Positions 8,177-16,016 of a DNA stretch of 64,000 nt are shown here, piece by piece (the stretch's first letter is position 1; each line of letters opens with the position of its first letter). A program made the translations under genes and the position numbers. Source of the stretch: Actibacterium atlanticum (GTDB lineage Bacteria; Pseudomonadota; Alphaproteobacteria; Rhodobacterales; Rhodobacteraceae); NCBI RefSeq assembly GCF_000671395.1, contig NZ_AQQY01000010.1:1-64000 (forward strand), written 5' to 3'. The notes beneath the pieces are model-generated. The model searched no databases. It was given only the letters and a program-made list of their open reading frames with translations, and was not told where the DNA came from.

Positions 8177-9352
8177 TTACGGGCGCTCTAGGCACATGGC
8201 AACGCCCATGCCGCCGCCGATGCACAGGGTGGCCAGACCCTTCTTGGCGTCGCTGCGTTTCATTTCAAACAGCAGCGTGTTCAGGATGCGGCAGCCCGAG
8301 GCGCCGATCGGGTGACCGATGGCGATGGCGCCGCCGTTCACGTTCACCACGGCCGGATCCCAGCCCATGTCCTTGTTCACGGCGCAGGCCTGTGCGGCGA
8401 AGGCTTCGTTGGCTTCGACGCGGTCCAGATCTTCGGCCTTCCAGCCGGCTTTTTCCAAGGCTTTGCGCGACGCGTGGATCGGGCCAACGCCCATGATCGA
8501 CGGGTCCAGACCCGCGGTCGCATAGGATGCGATGCGCGCCAGCGGCTCAAGGCCGCGCTTTTCGGCCTCATCAGCGGTCATCAGCAGAACCGCAGCGGCA
8601 CCATCGTTGATGCCCGAGGCGTTGCCCGCAGTGACCGACCCTTCTTTGGTGAAGGCAGGACGCAGTTTTTGCATGTTTTCGATGGTGGCGCCGTGACGGA
8701 TGTATTCATCCGCATCGACAATGATCTCTTTGCGGCGCTGCATGACGGTGACCGGCACGATCTCGTCGGCAAACTTGCCAGCCTTCTGGGCGGCTTCTGC
8801 TTTGTTTTGCGAAGCCAGCGCGAATTCGTCTTGCTGTTCGCGGGTGATCTGCCACTGGTCGGCGACGTTCTCAGCGGTCTGACCCATGTGGTAGCCGTTG
8901 AACGCGTCCCACAGGCCATCCTTGATCATCGAGTCGATGAACTTCATGTCGCCCATCTTGTGGCCAGCGCGCAGGTTGGCAACATGGGGGCTCATCGACA
9001 TGTTTTCCTGACCACCAGCGGCCACGATGGCAGCGTCGCCCAGCTGGATGTGCTGTGCGCCGAGCGCCACGGTACGCAGACCCGAGCCACAAACCTGGTT
9101 GATGCTCCAGGCAGCGCTTTCAATCGGCAGTCCGGCGTTCACATGAGCCTGGCGCGCGGGGTTTTGGCCCTGCCCGTGGGTCAGAACCTGACCAAGTATC
9201 GTTTCCGAAACTTCCGATTTGTCGATACCCGCACGTTCGACGATGGCCTCCAGCACAACTTTGCCCAAGTCATGGGCCGGGGTGTTCGCGAACGAACCGC
9301 TGAAGCTGCCAACCGGGGTCCGGGCGGCGGAAACGATAACAACGTTGGTCAT
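8177..9352 (-). CDS. phaA: Acetyl-CoA acetyltransferase (beta-ketothiolase)
   Basis: 391 aa, the standard thiolase length. Nucleophilic Cys88 in INQVCGSG, His347 in GHPIGASG and Cys377 in CIGGGMG form the catalytic set. Thiolases of this class condense two acetyl-CoA into acetoacetyl-CoA; with phaB next door the main role is PHB synthesis. AGGAG precedes the ATG. Both genes point away from the EAL gene in the same direction; a 151-base gap upstream (9353-9503) shows no gene. Confidence 0.95.
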   Translation of the reverse strand: MTNVVIVSAARTPVGSFSGSFANTPAHDLGKVVLEAIVERAGIDKSEVSETILGQVLTHGQGQNPARQAHVNAGLPIESAAWSINQVCGSGLRTVALGAQHIQLGDAAIVAAGGQENMSMSPHVANLRAGHKMGDMKFIDSMIKDGLWDAFNGYHMGQTAENVADQWQITREQQDEFALASQNKAEAAQKAGKFADEIVPVTVMQRRKEIIVDADEYIRHGATIENMQKLRPAFTKEGSVTAGNASGINDGAAAVLLMTADEAEKRGLEPLARIASYATAGLDPSIMGVGPIHASRKALEKAGWKAEDLDRVEANEAFAAQACAVNKDMGWDPAVVNVNGGAIAIGHPIGASGCRILNTLLFEMKRSDAKKGLATLCIGGGMGVAMCLERP

Positions 9353-9503
9353 AGGGGACTCCTCTCCATTTAGTCACTGGCGGAGTATGGATCGCCCTTG
9401 AAAACGCACGGGGTGGCCTAGGGTCCGCCGGTTGTAGAAAGTGGTAAGGACTTGCCCACCGAAGCGCAACAGACGAATGCCGCAACTGCGTAATCCATTG
9501 GTG

Positions 9504-10343
9504 TTAGGCGATCTTTTTGGGGTTGTTAGCGTCTGACAGGGGGGGTGTGATCCGCGGAGCACCAAGAAAATAACCTTGCAGGCAGTCGATTCCCGCCTGT
9601 CTCAGGAACTCGGCCTCACCCGGAGTTTCGATATTTTCGGCCACGGTGAACATGTCAAAATGCTGCGCGATAGAAATCAACGCCTGGGTCAGGATCTGAT
9701 TGTCCGGGTTGTGCTCAATCTCTTTGATGAACTGCCCGTCGATTTTCAGAATGTCGAAGTAGAAATCCCGCAAGTACCGGAAAGATGTGTATCCGGCGCC
9801 AAAGTCATCCAGCGCGAAGGACACGCCGCGCTGGTGTAGTTTGCGCATGAAAACCACCACCAGTTCCGGCATGGTCATGGCAGAGCTCTCAGTGATCTCA
9901 AGGATCAGACGTTCCGCAATCGTAGTATCCGCTTTCAGCCCACGGTCCAGAATCTGGTTCCAGCGCGGATATCCGATAGAGCGCGCCGACATGTTGATCG
10001 ACAGGCGCAACGTCGGATGCTTGGCCAGCGCCTGCAGCCCGAGTCTCAGCGCAGTGCAGTCAATGATCCGCCCCAGTTCTCGGGTTTCGACCGCATCAAT
10101 GAAGTCACGTGCGGGGATCACGCGCCCCGATTTGTCCAGAATACGGATCAGCCCCTCGTAGAATGTTGGTTGGCCTGTTTGGGCACTAACAACTGGTTGA
10201 TAGGCCAGCAAAACATCGCCTTGCTGTAACGCGCGTTCCACCATTTGGATCGCGCCCCGGTCCCTTTGGCTAACAGCCGCCGACAGCGGGCTGTCGTCGA
10301 TCCCGGCACTGGGCAGTTCCCCATTCAGCAGCGTCTGATCCAT
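9504..10343 (-). CDS. EAL-domain cyclic-di-GMP phosphodiesterase
   Basis: 279 aa, an almost bare EAL domain with no sensor module. The catalytic residues look intact: EGLIR (Glu63) in place of the usual EALLR, Asn117, Glu149 in LEITES, Asp179-Asp180 in DDFGAGYTS, Lys200, Glu236/239 in AENIE and Gln256 in QGYFLG. It should hydrolyse c-di-GMP to pGpG in the cytoplasm, favouring motility over attachment. About 40 N-terminal residues precede the domain and carry no recognisable fold. It is divergent from the tag gene. Confidence 0.9.
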   Translation of the reverse strand: MDQTLLNGELPSAGIDDSPLSAAVSQRDRGAIQMVERALQQGDVLLAYQPVVSAQTGQPTFYEGLIRILDKSGRVIPARDFIDAVETRELGRIIDCTALRLGLQALAKHPTLRLSINMSARSIGYPRWNQILDRGLKADTTIAERLILEITESSAMTMPELVVVFMRKLHQRGVSFALDDFGAGYTSFRYLRDFYFDILKIDGQFIKEIEHNPDNQILTQALISIAQHFDMFTVAENIETPGEAEFLRQAGIDCLQGYFLGAPRITPPLSDANNPKKIA

Positions 10344-10466
10344 GGCGGCCTCCGTTGTTTGAACAAGATCACATTGCCGCCATAGCCCCTAAAATCGGCT
10401 TAATATTCTCATTTTGTTCTAAATGTGATACATCCCCGAAAAAGCGCGTAACAGGTTGGAGAAGCT

Positions 10467-11042
10467 GTGAAAATGGACGGTCGGTGCAGTTGGTGCGGAG
10501 AGGACCCTCTCTATGTTTCTTATCACGACACCGAGTGGGGGGTGCCCGAATATGACAGCCGCGCCCTGTGGGAGAAGTTGATTCTGGACGGGTTTCAAGC
10601 CGGGCTGAGCTGGATCACCATCCTGCGCAAACGCGAAAGCTTCCGCGCGGCTTTTGCTGATTTCGATCCAAATATCATCGCCGAATGGGGCGAGGTTGAG
10701 GTGGAACGCCTGCTGCAAGACCCCGGCATCGTGCGCCACCGTGGCAAGATTCAAGCCACGATCACCAACGCCCAAGCCTGGCAACGGATTGAGGCCGCGC
10801 AGGGGTTCGATAACTACCTTTGGGATTATGTCGGGGGCAAACCCATCGTGAACCAGTTTCAGACCATGGCGGATGTGCCCGCATCGACTCCGCTCTCTAC
10901 TCAACTCTCGAAAGACCTGAAAAAAGCCGGGTTCAAGTTTTGTGGCCCGACCATTGTCTATGCCTTCATGCAAGCCGTGGGAATGGTGAATGACCATCTT
11001 GTGTCCTGCCCATGTCACGCCCGTCTGGCCAATCCCCGGTGA
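10467..11042 (+). CDS. tag: DNA-3-methyladenine glycosylase I
   Basis: 191 aa. RCSWCGEDPLYVSYHDTEWG at the N-terminus carries one zinc ligand Cys and the conserved DPLYxxYHDxEWG of Tag; LSWITILRKRESFRAAF and HLVSCPCH near the C-terminus supply the remaining helix-hairpin-helix and zinc-ligand features. It excises 3-methyladenine from alkylated DNA. The start is either GTG at 10467 (GGAG 5 bases ahead) or ATG at 10473; the difference is two residues. argC follows after 36 bases in the same direction. Confidence 0.92.
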   Translation: MKMDGRCSWCGEDPLYVSYHDTEWGVPEYDSRALWEKLILDGFQAGLSWITILRKRESFRAAFADFDPNIIAEWGEVEVERLLQDPGIVRHRGKIQATITNAQAWQRIEAAQGFDNYLWDYVGGKPIVNQFQTMADVPASTPLSTQLSKDLKKAGFKFCGPTIVYAFMQAVGMVNDHLVSCPCHARLANPR

Positions 11043-11078
11043 TCTCTGCTATGGCGCGTCTGAACGAAAGGATGCGTC

Positions 11079-12005
11079 ATGGCACAGAAGATCTTTATTG
11101 ATGGCGAAGTTGGCACCACCGGGTTGCAGATTGCAACGCGTCTGGAGGGTCGTAGCGACATCGAGCTGATCCGTCTGGACGAAGCCGTGCGTAAAGACCC
11201 CGCCGCGCGGCGCGATGCTTTGCGCGCCGCCGACATCGCGATTTTGTGCCTGCCCGATGCGGCCTCGGTTGAAGCCTATGAGATGGTGCAGGGTGCCGAT
11301 ACACGGCTGCTGGATGCCTCCACCGCGCATCGGGTGGCAGATGGTTGGGTGTACGGGTTCGCCGAGATGACCGCCGGGCAGGGCGATGCGATTGCGGATG
11401 CCCGTTATGTCGCCAACCCCGGTTGCTATCCCACCGGCGCAATCGCCCTGCTGCGGCCCTTGCGTGAGGCTGGGCTGCTGCCCGCCGACACGCCGATCAG
11501 TGTGAACGCCGTCAGCGGCTACACCGGCGGCGGCAAAGCGATGATTGCCGAGTTCGAAGGCCCCGATGCCCCCGGTGGGTTTGTCTATGCCACCGCGCAG
11601 GCGCATAAACACCTGCCCGAGCTGACGAAATACGCGCAGCTGGATGCGTCACCGATCTTTGTGCCCTCGGTCGGGCATTTCGCCCAAGGCATGATCGTGC
11701 AAATCCCGCTGCACCTGGCGACCCTGCCGGGGACGCCTTCGCTGGCGGATCTGCACGGTGCGCTGGCCGCGCATTATGATGGGTCCGAGTTCGTGTCGGT
11801 TCTGCCGTTGGACGCTGAGCAAGGCAAGATCGACGCCGAAGCGTTGAACGATACCAACCAGCTGGAGCTGCGCGTTTGCGGCAATGCCGACAAGGGGCAG
11901 GCCATTTTGGTCGCGGTACTGGACAACCTTGGCAAAGGCGCCTCGGGCGCTGCGGTTCAGAACCTGAACCTGATGATGGGGGTGGACCCGAAAACGGGCC
12001 TTTGA
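11079..12005 (+). CDS. argC: N-acetyl-gamma-glutamyl-phosphate reductase (short type)
   Basis: 308 aa, the shorter alphaproteobacterial form. NADP site GTTGL at residues 12-16 and catalytic Cys116 in ANPGCYPTGA. It reduces N-acetyl-glutamyl phosphate to the semialdehyde in arginine synthesis. AAAGGA precedes the ATG. argH lies in the same direction 750 bases on, separated by the oppositely oriented tlpA-like gene and an inverted-repeat element. Confidence 0.95.
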   Translation: MAQKIFIDGEVGTTGLQIATRLEGRSDIELIRLDEAVRKDPAARRDALRAADIAILCLPDAASVEAYEMVQGADTRLLDASTAHRVADGWVYGFAEMTAGQGDAIADARYVANPGCYPTGAIALLRPLREAGLLPADTPISVNAVSGYTGGGKAMIAEFEGPDAPGGFVYATAQAHKHLPELTKYAQLDASPIFVPSVGHFAQGMIVQIPLHLATLPGTPSLADLHGALAAHYDGSEFVSVLPLDAEQGKIDAEALNDTNQLELRVCGNADKGQAILVAVLDNLGKGASGAAVQNLNLMMGVDPKTGL

Positions 12006-12031
12006 AATTTACTGGCACGGGCGATCAGCCC

Positions 12032-12164
12032 GGGCCGCGCCCGACCCTCCCCATGGGAGGGCGCTTTTGCGATGTTCCATGCCATGTGAGCGACGATGAT
12101 GGCGGACAGATAAACTGCCTTGCAGAGAGTGTGCGTTGCGCCCACCCAGGGTCGGGCGCGGCCC
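12032..12164. repeat. 133-bp element with perfect 17-bp terminal inverted repeats
   Basis: The bases 12032-12048 are the exact reverse complement of 12148-12164. Between them are 99 bases that include a second nested hairpin (CCCTCCC/GGGAGGG at 12045-12061, followed by TTTT) and no coding frame. The element fills almost the entire argC to tlpA intergenic space and lies between two convergent genes. It resembles a small non-autonomous mobile element or a REP-type unit, and it may also act as a bidirectional terminator. No flanking target duplication is obvious. Confidence 0.6.
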
Positions 12165-12170
12165 TTCGTA

Positions 12171-12725
12171 TTACTCGGACACCAACGCCGTAATAATCGC
12201 CTTGGCGCTGTCGCTGTCCCAATGGGCATCGCCCTGCATCCGCGCAATCTCTTGGCCTTCGGGGTTCAGGATCACCGTGACCGGCAGGCCCAGAACGGCC
12301 ATCTCGCGCGCCAGCGCTTGTTTTGGATCGCGCAGCAGAGGCAGATTGTCGACTTCGATCTCGTCAAAGAACTTGGAAATCGCCTGTACCTTGTTGAACC
12401 CGGTCGCCACGGTCACGACCTGAAAGTCGTCACTGCCCAGTTCCGTCTGCAAAGCGCCCAGCCCGGGCATTTCCTTGCGACACGGCGGGCACCACGTGGC
12501 CCAGAAGTTCAGCAAGACATACTGGCCTTCAAATTCCGACAGGCTGCGCGGCGCGTCGTCCATATCGACCAGCCCCACCTCGGCCACCTCGACCGGCGTA
12601 CGGTGGAAGTTGAGTTTCTTCATCGAGCCGTCGCGCAGGGCCTCCAAAGCCGCCGTATCCGCAACAGCGGCATTTGCACCCAGCGCGAGGGCCGTGTAGA
12701 GGACGACAGAACGAAGAAGACGCAT
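12171..12725 (-). CDS. TlpA-family thiol:disulfide oxidoreductase
   Basis: 184 aa. N-terminal hydrophobic segment (residues 4-20) as signal peptide or anchor, then a thioredoxin fold with the active site WCPPC at 78-82. TlpA/ResA-like proteins act in the periplasm, reducing disulfides for cytochrome c or copper-centre assembly. LSEFEGQYVLLNFWATWC is the usual lead-in to the active site. The gene is divergent from argH with only 26 bases between start codons, so promoters must overlap. Confidence 0.9.
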   Translation of the reverse strand: MRLLRSVVLYTALALGANAAVADTAALEALRDGSMKKLNFHRTPVEVAEVGLVDMDDAPRSLSEFEGQYVLLNFWATWCPPCRKEMPGLGALQTELGSDDFQVVTVATGFNKVQAISKFFDEIEVDNLPLLRDPKQALAREMAVLGLPVTVILNPEGQEIARMQGDAHWDSDSAKAIITALVSE

Positions 12726-12751
12726 ATTTCCAACCCTCCGAGGGCGACTGA

Positions 12752-14143
12752 ATGACCAAAGACAGCTCGAATGCCATGTGGGGCGGCCGTTTCGCCGCCG
12801 GACCCGACGCGATCATGGAGGCAATTAATGCCTCGATCGGGTTTGACAAGCGAATGGCAGCACAAGACATCGCAGGCTCGCGCGCCCATGCGTCCATGCT
12901 GGCCGCACAGGGTATCCTGACTGATAATGACGCCGAGGCGATCCGTGAAGGGCTTCTCACGGTCTTGTCAGAGATTGAAAGCGGTTCTTTCGAGTTTTCC
13001 ACCGCGCTGGAAGACATTCACATGAATGTTGAGGCACGCCTGAAGGAAATCATCGGTGAACCGGCGGGGCGTCTGCACACGGGCCGCTCGCGCAACGATC
13101 AGGTCGCGACCGATTTCAAACTCTGGGTGCGTGATCAGATTGATGCGGCGGTTTCGGGGCTCGAAGCGCTGATACAGGCCCTTCTGGTTCAGGCCGAAGC
13201 CGGGGCCGAATGGGTCATGCCCGGCTTTACCCACCTGCAAACTGCACAGCCCGTGACCTGGGGCCACCACATGATGGCCTATGTGGAAATGTTCGGCCGT
13301 GATATCTCGCGCTTCATAGACGCCCGCGCCCGGATGAACGAATCGCCCTTGGGTGCCGCCGCGCTGGCAGGCACGTCCTTCCCGATTGACCGTCACATGA
13401 CGGCCAGCGCGCTGGGCTTTGACCGCCCGGCTGCCAACTCTTTGGACGCCGTGTCGGACCGCGACTTCGCGCTCGAGTTCCTGTCGAACGCCTCAATCTG
13501 CGCCATGCACCTGTCGCGCTTCGCCGAAGAGCTGGTGATCTGGTCCTCGGCCCAGTTCCGGTTCGTCACCTTGTCGGATCGCTTTTCGACCGGCTCGTCG
13601 ATCATGCCGCAGAAGAAAAACCCAGACGCCGCCGAACTGATCCGCGCCAAAATCGGCCGTATCTTTGGCGCCAATGTTGCGCTGATGACGGTGATGAAGG
13701 GGCTGCCGCTGGCCTATTCCAAGGACATGCAGGAAGACAAAGAGCAGGTTTTTGACGCCGCCGATAACCTGATGCTGGCTCTGGCGGCGATGGAAGGCAT
13801 GGTCAAAGACATGTCCGCCAACCGCGAACCGCTCGAAGCCGCCGCCGCCAGCGGGTTCTCCACCGCCACCGATCTGGCCGACTGGCTGGTGCGGGTGCTG
13901 GACATGCCCTTCCGCGATGCCCACCACGTCACCGGCACGCTGGTCGCGATGGCGGAATCGCGCGGATGCGACCTGCCCGATCTTTCTTTGGATGACATGC
14001 AGTCGGTTCACGCTACCATCTCAGATGAGGTCTTTACCGTGCTGGGCGTGCAAAACTCCGTGGCCTCGCGCATGTCTTATGGCGGCACGGCCCCCACGCG
14101 GGTGCGCGAACAGGTCGCGCGCTGGAAAGAGAAGCTTGGATGA
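12752..14143 (+). CDS. argH: Argininosuccinate lyase
   Basis: 463 aa, full family length. TGRSRND at residues 110-116, catalytic His161 in FTHLQ, and the fumarase/ASL signature [12 protein letters not shown] at 281-292. It splits argininosuccinate into arginine and fumarate, the last step of arginine synthesis. Its stop codon overlaps (ATGA) the start of a tiny lipoprotein gene, beginning a tight argH-lipoprotein-DUF2834-lysA run. Confidence 0.97.
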   Translation: MTKDSSNAMWGGRFAAGPDAIMEAINASIGFDKRMAAQDIAGSRAHASMLAAQGILTDNDAEAIREGLLTVLSEIESGSFEFSTALEDIHMNVEARLKEIIGEPAGRLHTGRSRNDQVATDFKLWVRDQIDAAVSGLEALIQALLVQAEAGAEWVMPGFTHLQTAQPVTWGHHMMAYVEMFGRDISRFIDARARMNESPLGAAALAGTSFPIDRHMTASALGFDRPAANSLDAVSDRDFALEFLSNASICAMHLSRFAEELVIWSSAQFRFVTLSDRFSTGSSIMPQKKNPDAAELIRAKIGRIFGANVALMTVMKGLPLAYSKDMQEDKEQVFDAADNLMLALAAMEGMVKDMSANREPLEAAAASGFSTATDLADWLVRVLDMPFRDAHHVTGTLVAMAESRGCDLPDLSLDDMQSVHATISDEVFTVLGVQNSVASRMSYGGTAPTRVREQVARWKEKLG

Positions 14144-14271
14144 GAAAACTCGCAGTTCTGGCCCTGTTGGCCTTGGCCGCTTGCGGCGCGGATGGCGCGC
14201 CAGAACGCCCCGGCGTTGAGCCCGGCATCACCATCTCGGGCACGCTCGAGGTAGGGGTTTCAGGCAGCTGA
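14140..14271 (+). CDS. Small lipoprotein (LptM-like position)
   Basis: 43 aa: [21 protein letters not shown] and a short tail. Lipobox LAAC puts the lipidated Cys at residue 15. The ATG overlaps the argH stop as ATGA, and its own TGA overlaps the next gene's ATG, so all three are translationally coupled. In gammaproteobacteria the LPS-assembly lipoprotein LptM (YifL) sits just upstream of dapF/lysA and begins CG followed by a short, proline-containing tail; the place and shape here are similar. That link is a hypothesis, not an assignment. Confidence 0.7.
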   Translation: MRKLAVLALLALAACGADGAPERPGVEPGITISGTLEVGVSGS

Positions 14272-14579
14272 TGCGCTGGGTGTTTGCCGCACTGGCCGTT
14301 TGGGGCACCGTGCACCCGATGGCCTATTTCATCACGTGGTTTCGGGCCAACGGCTTTGATCTGGCAGGCATGGTGGATGCGTGGCACGCCAATGATGCCT
14401 CCTCGGGCCTTGTGTGGGATCTGACGGTCGCCGCCGTCGCGCTAACGGTCTGGATACTGGCCGAATCCCGCCGCTTTGGCCTGTGGCGTGGGTTGCTGGC
14501 CATCCCGGCGACCTTTTGCATTGGCGTGTCCTGCGGTCTGCCGCTTTACCTGTTCTTTCGCATGGGGCGTACGGGCTGA
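14271..14579 (+). CDS. DUF2834 membrane protein
   Basis: 102 aa with three hydrophobic segments (about residues 5-25, 48-64 and 75-95). FITWFRANGFDLAGMVDAW and ANDASSGLVWDLTVAA match DUF2834, small membrane proteins of unknown function. Its ATG overlaps the stop of the lipoprotein (TGATG) and lysA starts 57 bases later, so it belongs to the argH-lysA transcript. Confidence 0.8.
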   Translation: MRWVFAALAVWGTVHPMAYFITWFRANGFDLAGMVDAWHANDASSGLVWDLTVAAVALTVWILAESRRFGLWRGLLAIPATFCIGVSCGLPLYLFFRMGRTG

Positions 14580-14636
14580 ATTGCATCGCGCTGCAACTGT
14601 GGTAAGAGCAGCCAGCAAAGACACCCGGAGGCCCAA

Positions 14637-15902
14637 ATGGACCACTTCCTTTATCGCGACGGCACCTTGCATGCCGAAGACGTGCCCGTGGCAGACATCG
14701 CCCGCGCCGTCGGCACGCCGTTCTATTGCTATTCGACCGCCACGCTGACCCGTCACTTCAAGCTGTTTGACGAGGCGCTCAGCGGGATGGACCATCTGGT
14801 CTGCTATGCGATGAAGGCCAATTCCAACCAAGCCGTGTTGAAACTGATGGCGGGGCTTGGCGCCGGGGTCGATGTGGTCTCGGGCGGCGAATATGCCCGC
14901 GCCCGCGCCGCCGGGTTTGATGGCGACAAAATCGTGTTCTCGGGCGTTGGCAAAACCCACGAAGAAATGCGCGCGGCCCTCACGGGCGGCATCCGCCAGT
15001 TCAACCTGGAATCCGAGCCCGAAATGCGCCGCCTGAACAAGGTCGCGCTGGAGCTGGGCGTCGTGGCCCCTGTCACCGTGCGGGTGAACCCGGACGTTGA
15101 TGCCAAGACGCATGAGAAAATCGCCACCGGAAAGTCCGAAAACAAATTCGGCATCCCGATTGCCCGCGCGGCTGAGGTGTATGCTGAGATTGCCACCCTG
15201 CCGGGGCTGAAAGCCGTTGGCATCGACGTGCATATCGGCAGCCAGCTGACCGATCTGGAGCCTTTCCGCCAAGCCTATCGCAAAGTCGCCGCGCTGACAG
15301 CTGAACTGCGCGCTCAGGGCCATGACATCATCCGTCTCGATCTGGGCGGCGGTCTAGGCATTCCTTACGAGCGCTCAAACGAGGCGCCTCCGCTGCCGCT
15401 GGAATACGGACAGATGGTGCAAGAGGAACTGGGCGACCTGGGTTGCGAGATTGAGATCGAACCGGGCCGCCTGATCGCGGGCAACGCCGGTATTCTGGTA
15501 TCCGAAGTGACTTACGTGAAATCCGGCGAGGGCCGCGATTTCCTGATCGTAGATGCCGCGATGAACGACCTTGTGCGCCCGGCGATGTATTCGGCCCATC
15601 ACGACATCGTGCCGGTGGTTGAACCCGCCGCCGCCGCCGAACAGCAGCCTTACGATATCGTCGGCCCGGTCTGCGAAACCGGCGACACCTTCGCCAAACA
15701 GCGCAACCTGACCCAACTGGCCGAGGGCGACCTGATCGCCTTTCGTTCCGCAGGGGCTTACGGCGCGGTGATGGCGTCGGAATATAACTCGCGCCCTTTG
15801 ATCCCCGAAGTTCTGGTGAAAGATGACCAGTTCGCGGTGATCCGCCCGCGTCCGACCTATCAGGAAATGATTGATCGCGACGTGCTGCCGGTTTGGCTGT
15901 AA
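14637..15902 (+). CDS. lysA: Diaminopimelate decarboxylase
   Basis: 421 aa PLP enzyme of fold III. Lys60 in CYAMKANSN forms the Schiff base; HIGSQ, the glycine-rich GGGLGIPY and Cys346 in VCETGDTF are the conserved later motifs. It makes L-lysine from meso-diaminopimelate. CCGGAGG precedes the ATG. Likely transcribed with argH through the two small genes. Confidence 0.97.
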   Translation: MDHFLYRDGTLHAEDVPVADIARAVGTPFYCYSTATLTRHFKLFDEALSGMDHLVCYAMKANSNQAVLKLMAGLGAGVDVVSGGEYARARAAGFDGDKIVFSGVGKTHEEMRAALTGGIRQFNLESEPEMRRLNKVALELGVVAPVTVRVNPDVDAKTHEKIATGKSENKFGIPIARAAEVYAEIATLPGLKAVGIDVHIGSQLTDLEPFRQAYRKVAALTAELRAQGHDIIRLDLGGGLGIPYERSNEAPPLPLEYGQMVQEELGDLGCEIEIEPGRLIAGNAGILVSEVTYVKSGEGRDFLIVDAAMNDLVRPAMYSAHHDIVPVVEPAAAAEQQPYDIVGPVCETGDTFAKQRNLTQLAEGDLIAFRSAGAYGAVMASEYNSRPLIPEVLVKDDQFAVIRPRPTYQEMIDRDVLPVWL

Positions 15903-16016
15903 TCCGACCTTAGGATCAAACTCGCGTCATTTTCCCGGCTTTGCCTTTGACCTGGCCGGTTTTAGAGATAGCATTTCCCTGAACGCACCCCGCTTGTGGG
16001 GTGTCTGGATTGCGCA

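Noticed and set aside
8312-9373. 353-aa plus-strand open frame over phaA
   Set aside because: Antisense shadow of a thiolase with all catalytic residues on the minus strand.
10395-10445. Possible alphaproteobacterial LexA box (GTTC-N7-GTTC) upstream of tag
   Set aside because: Only one GTTC half is present; the second half reads GATA, so the match is too poor.
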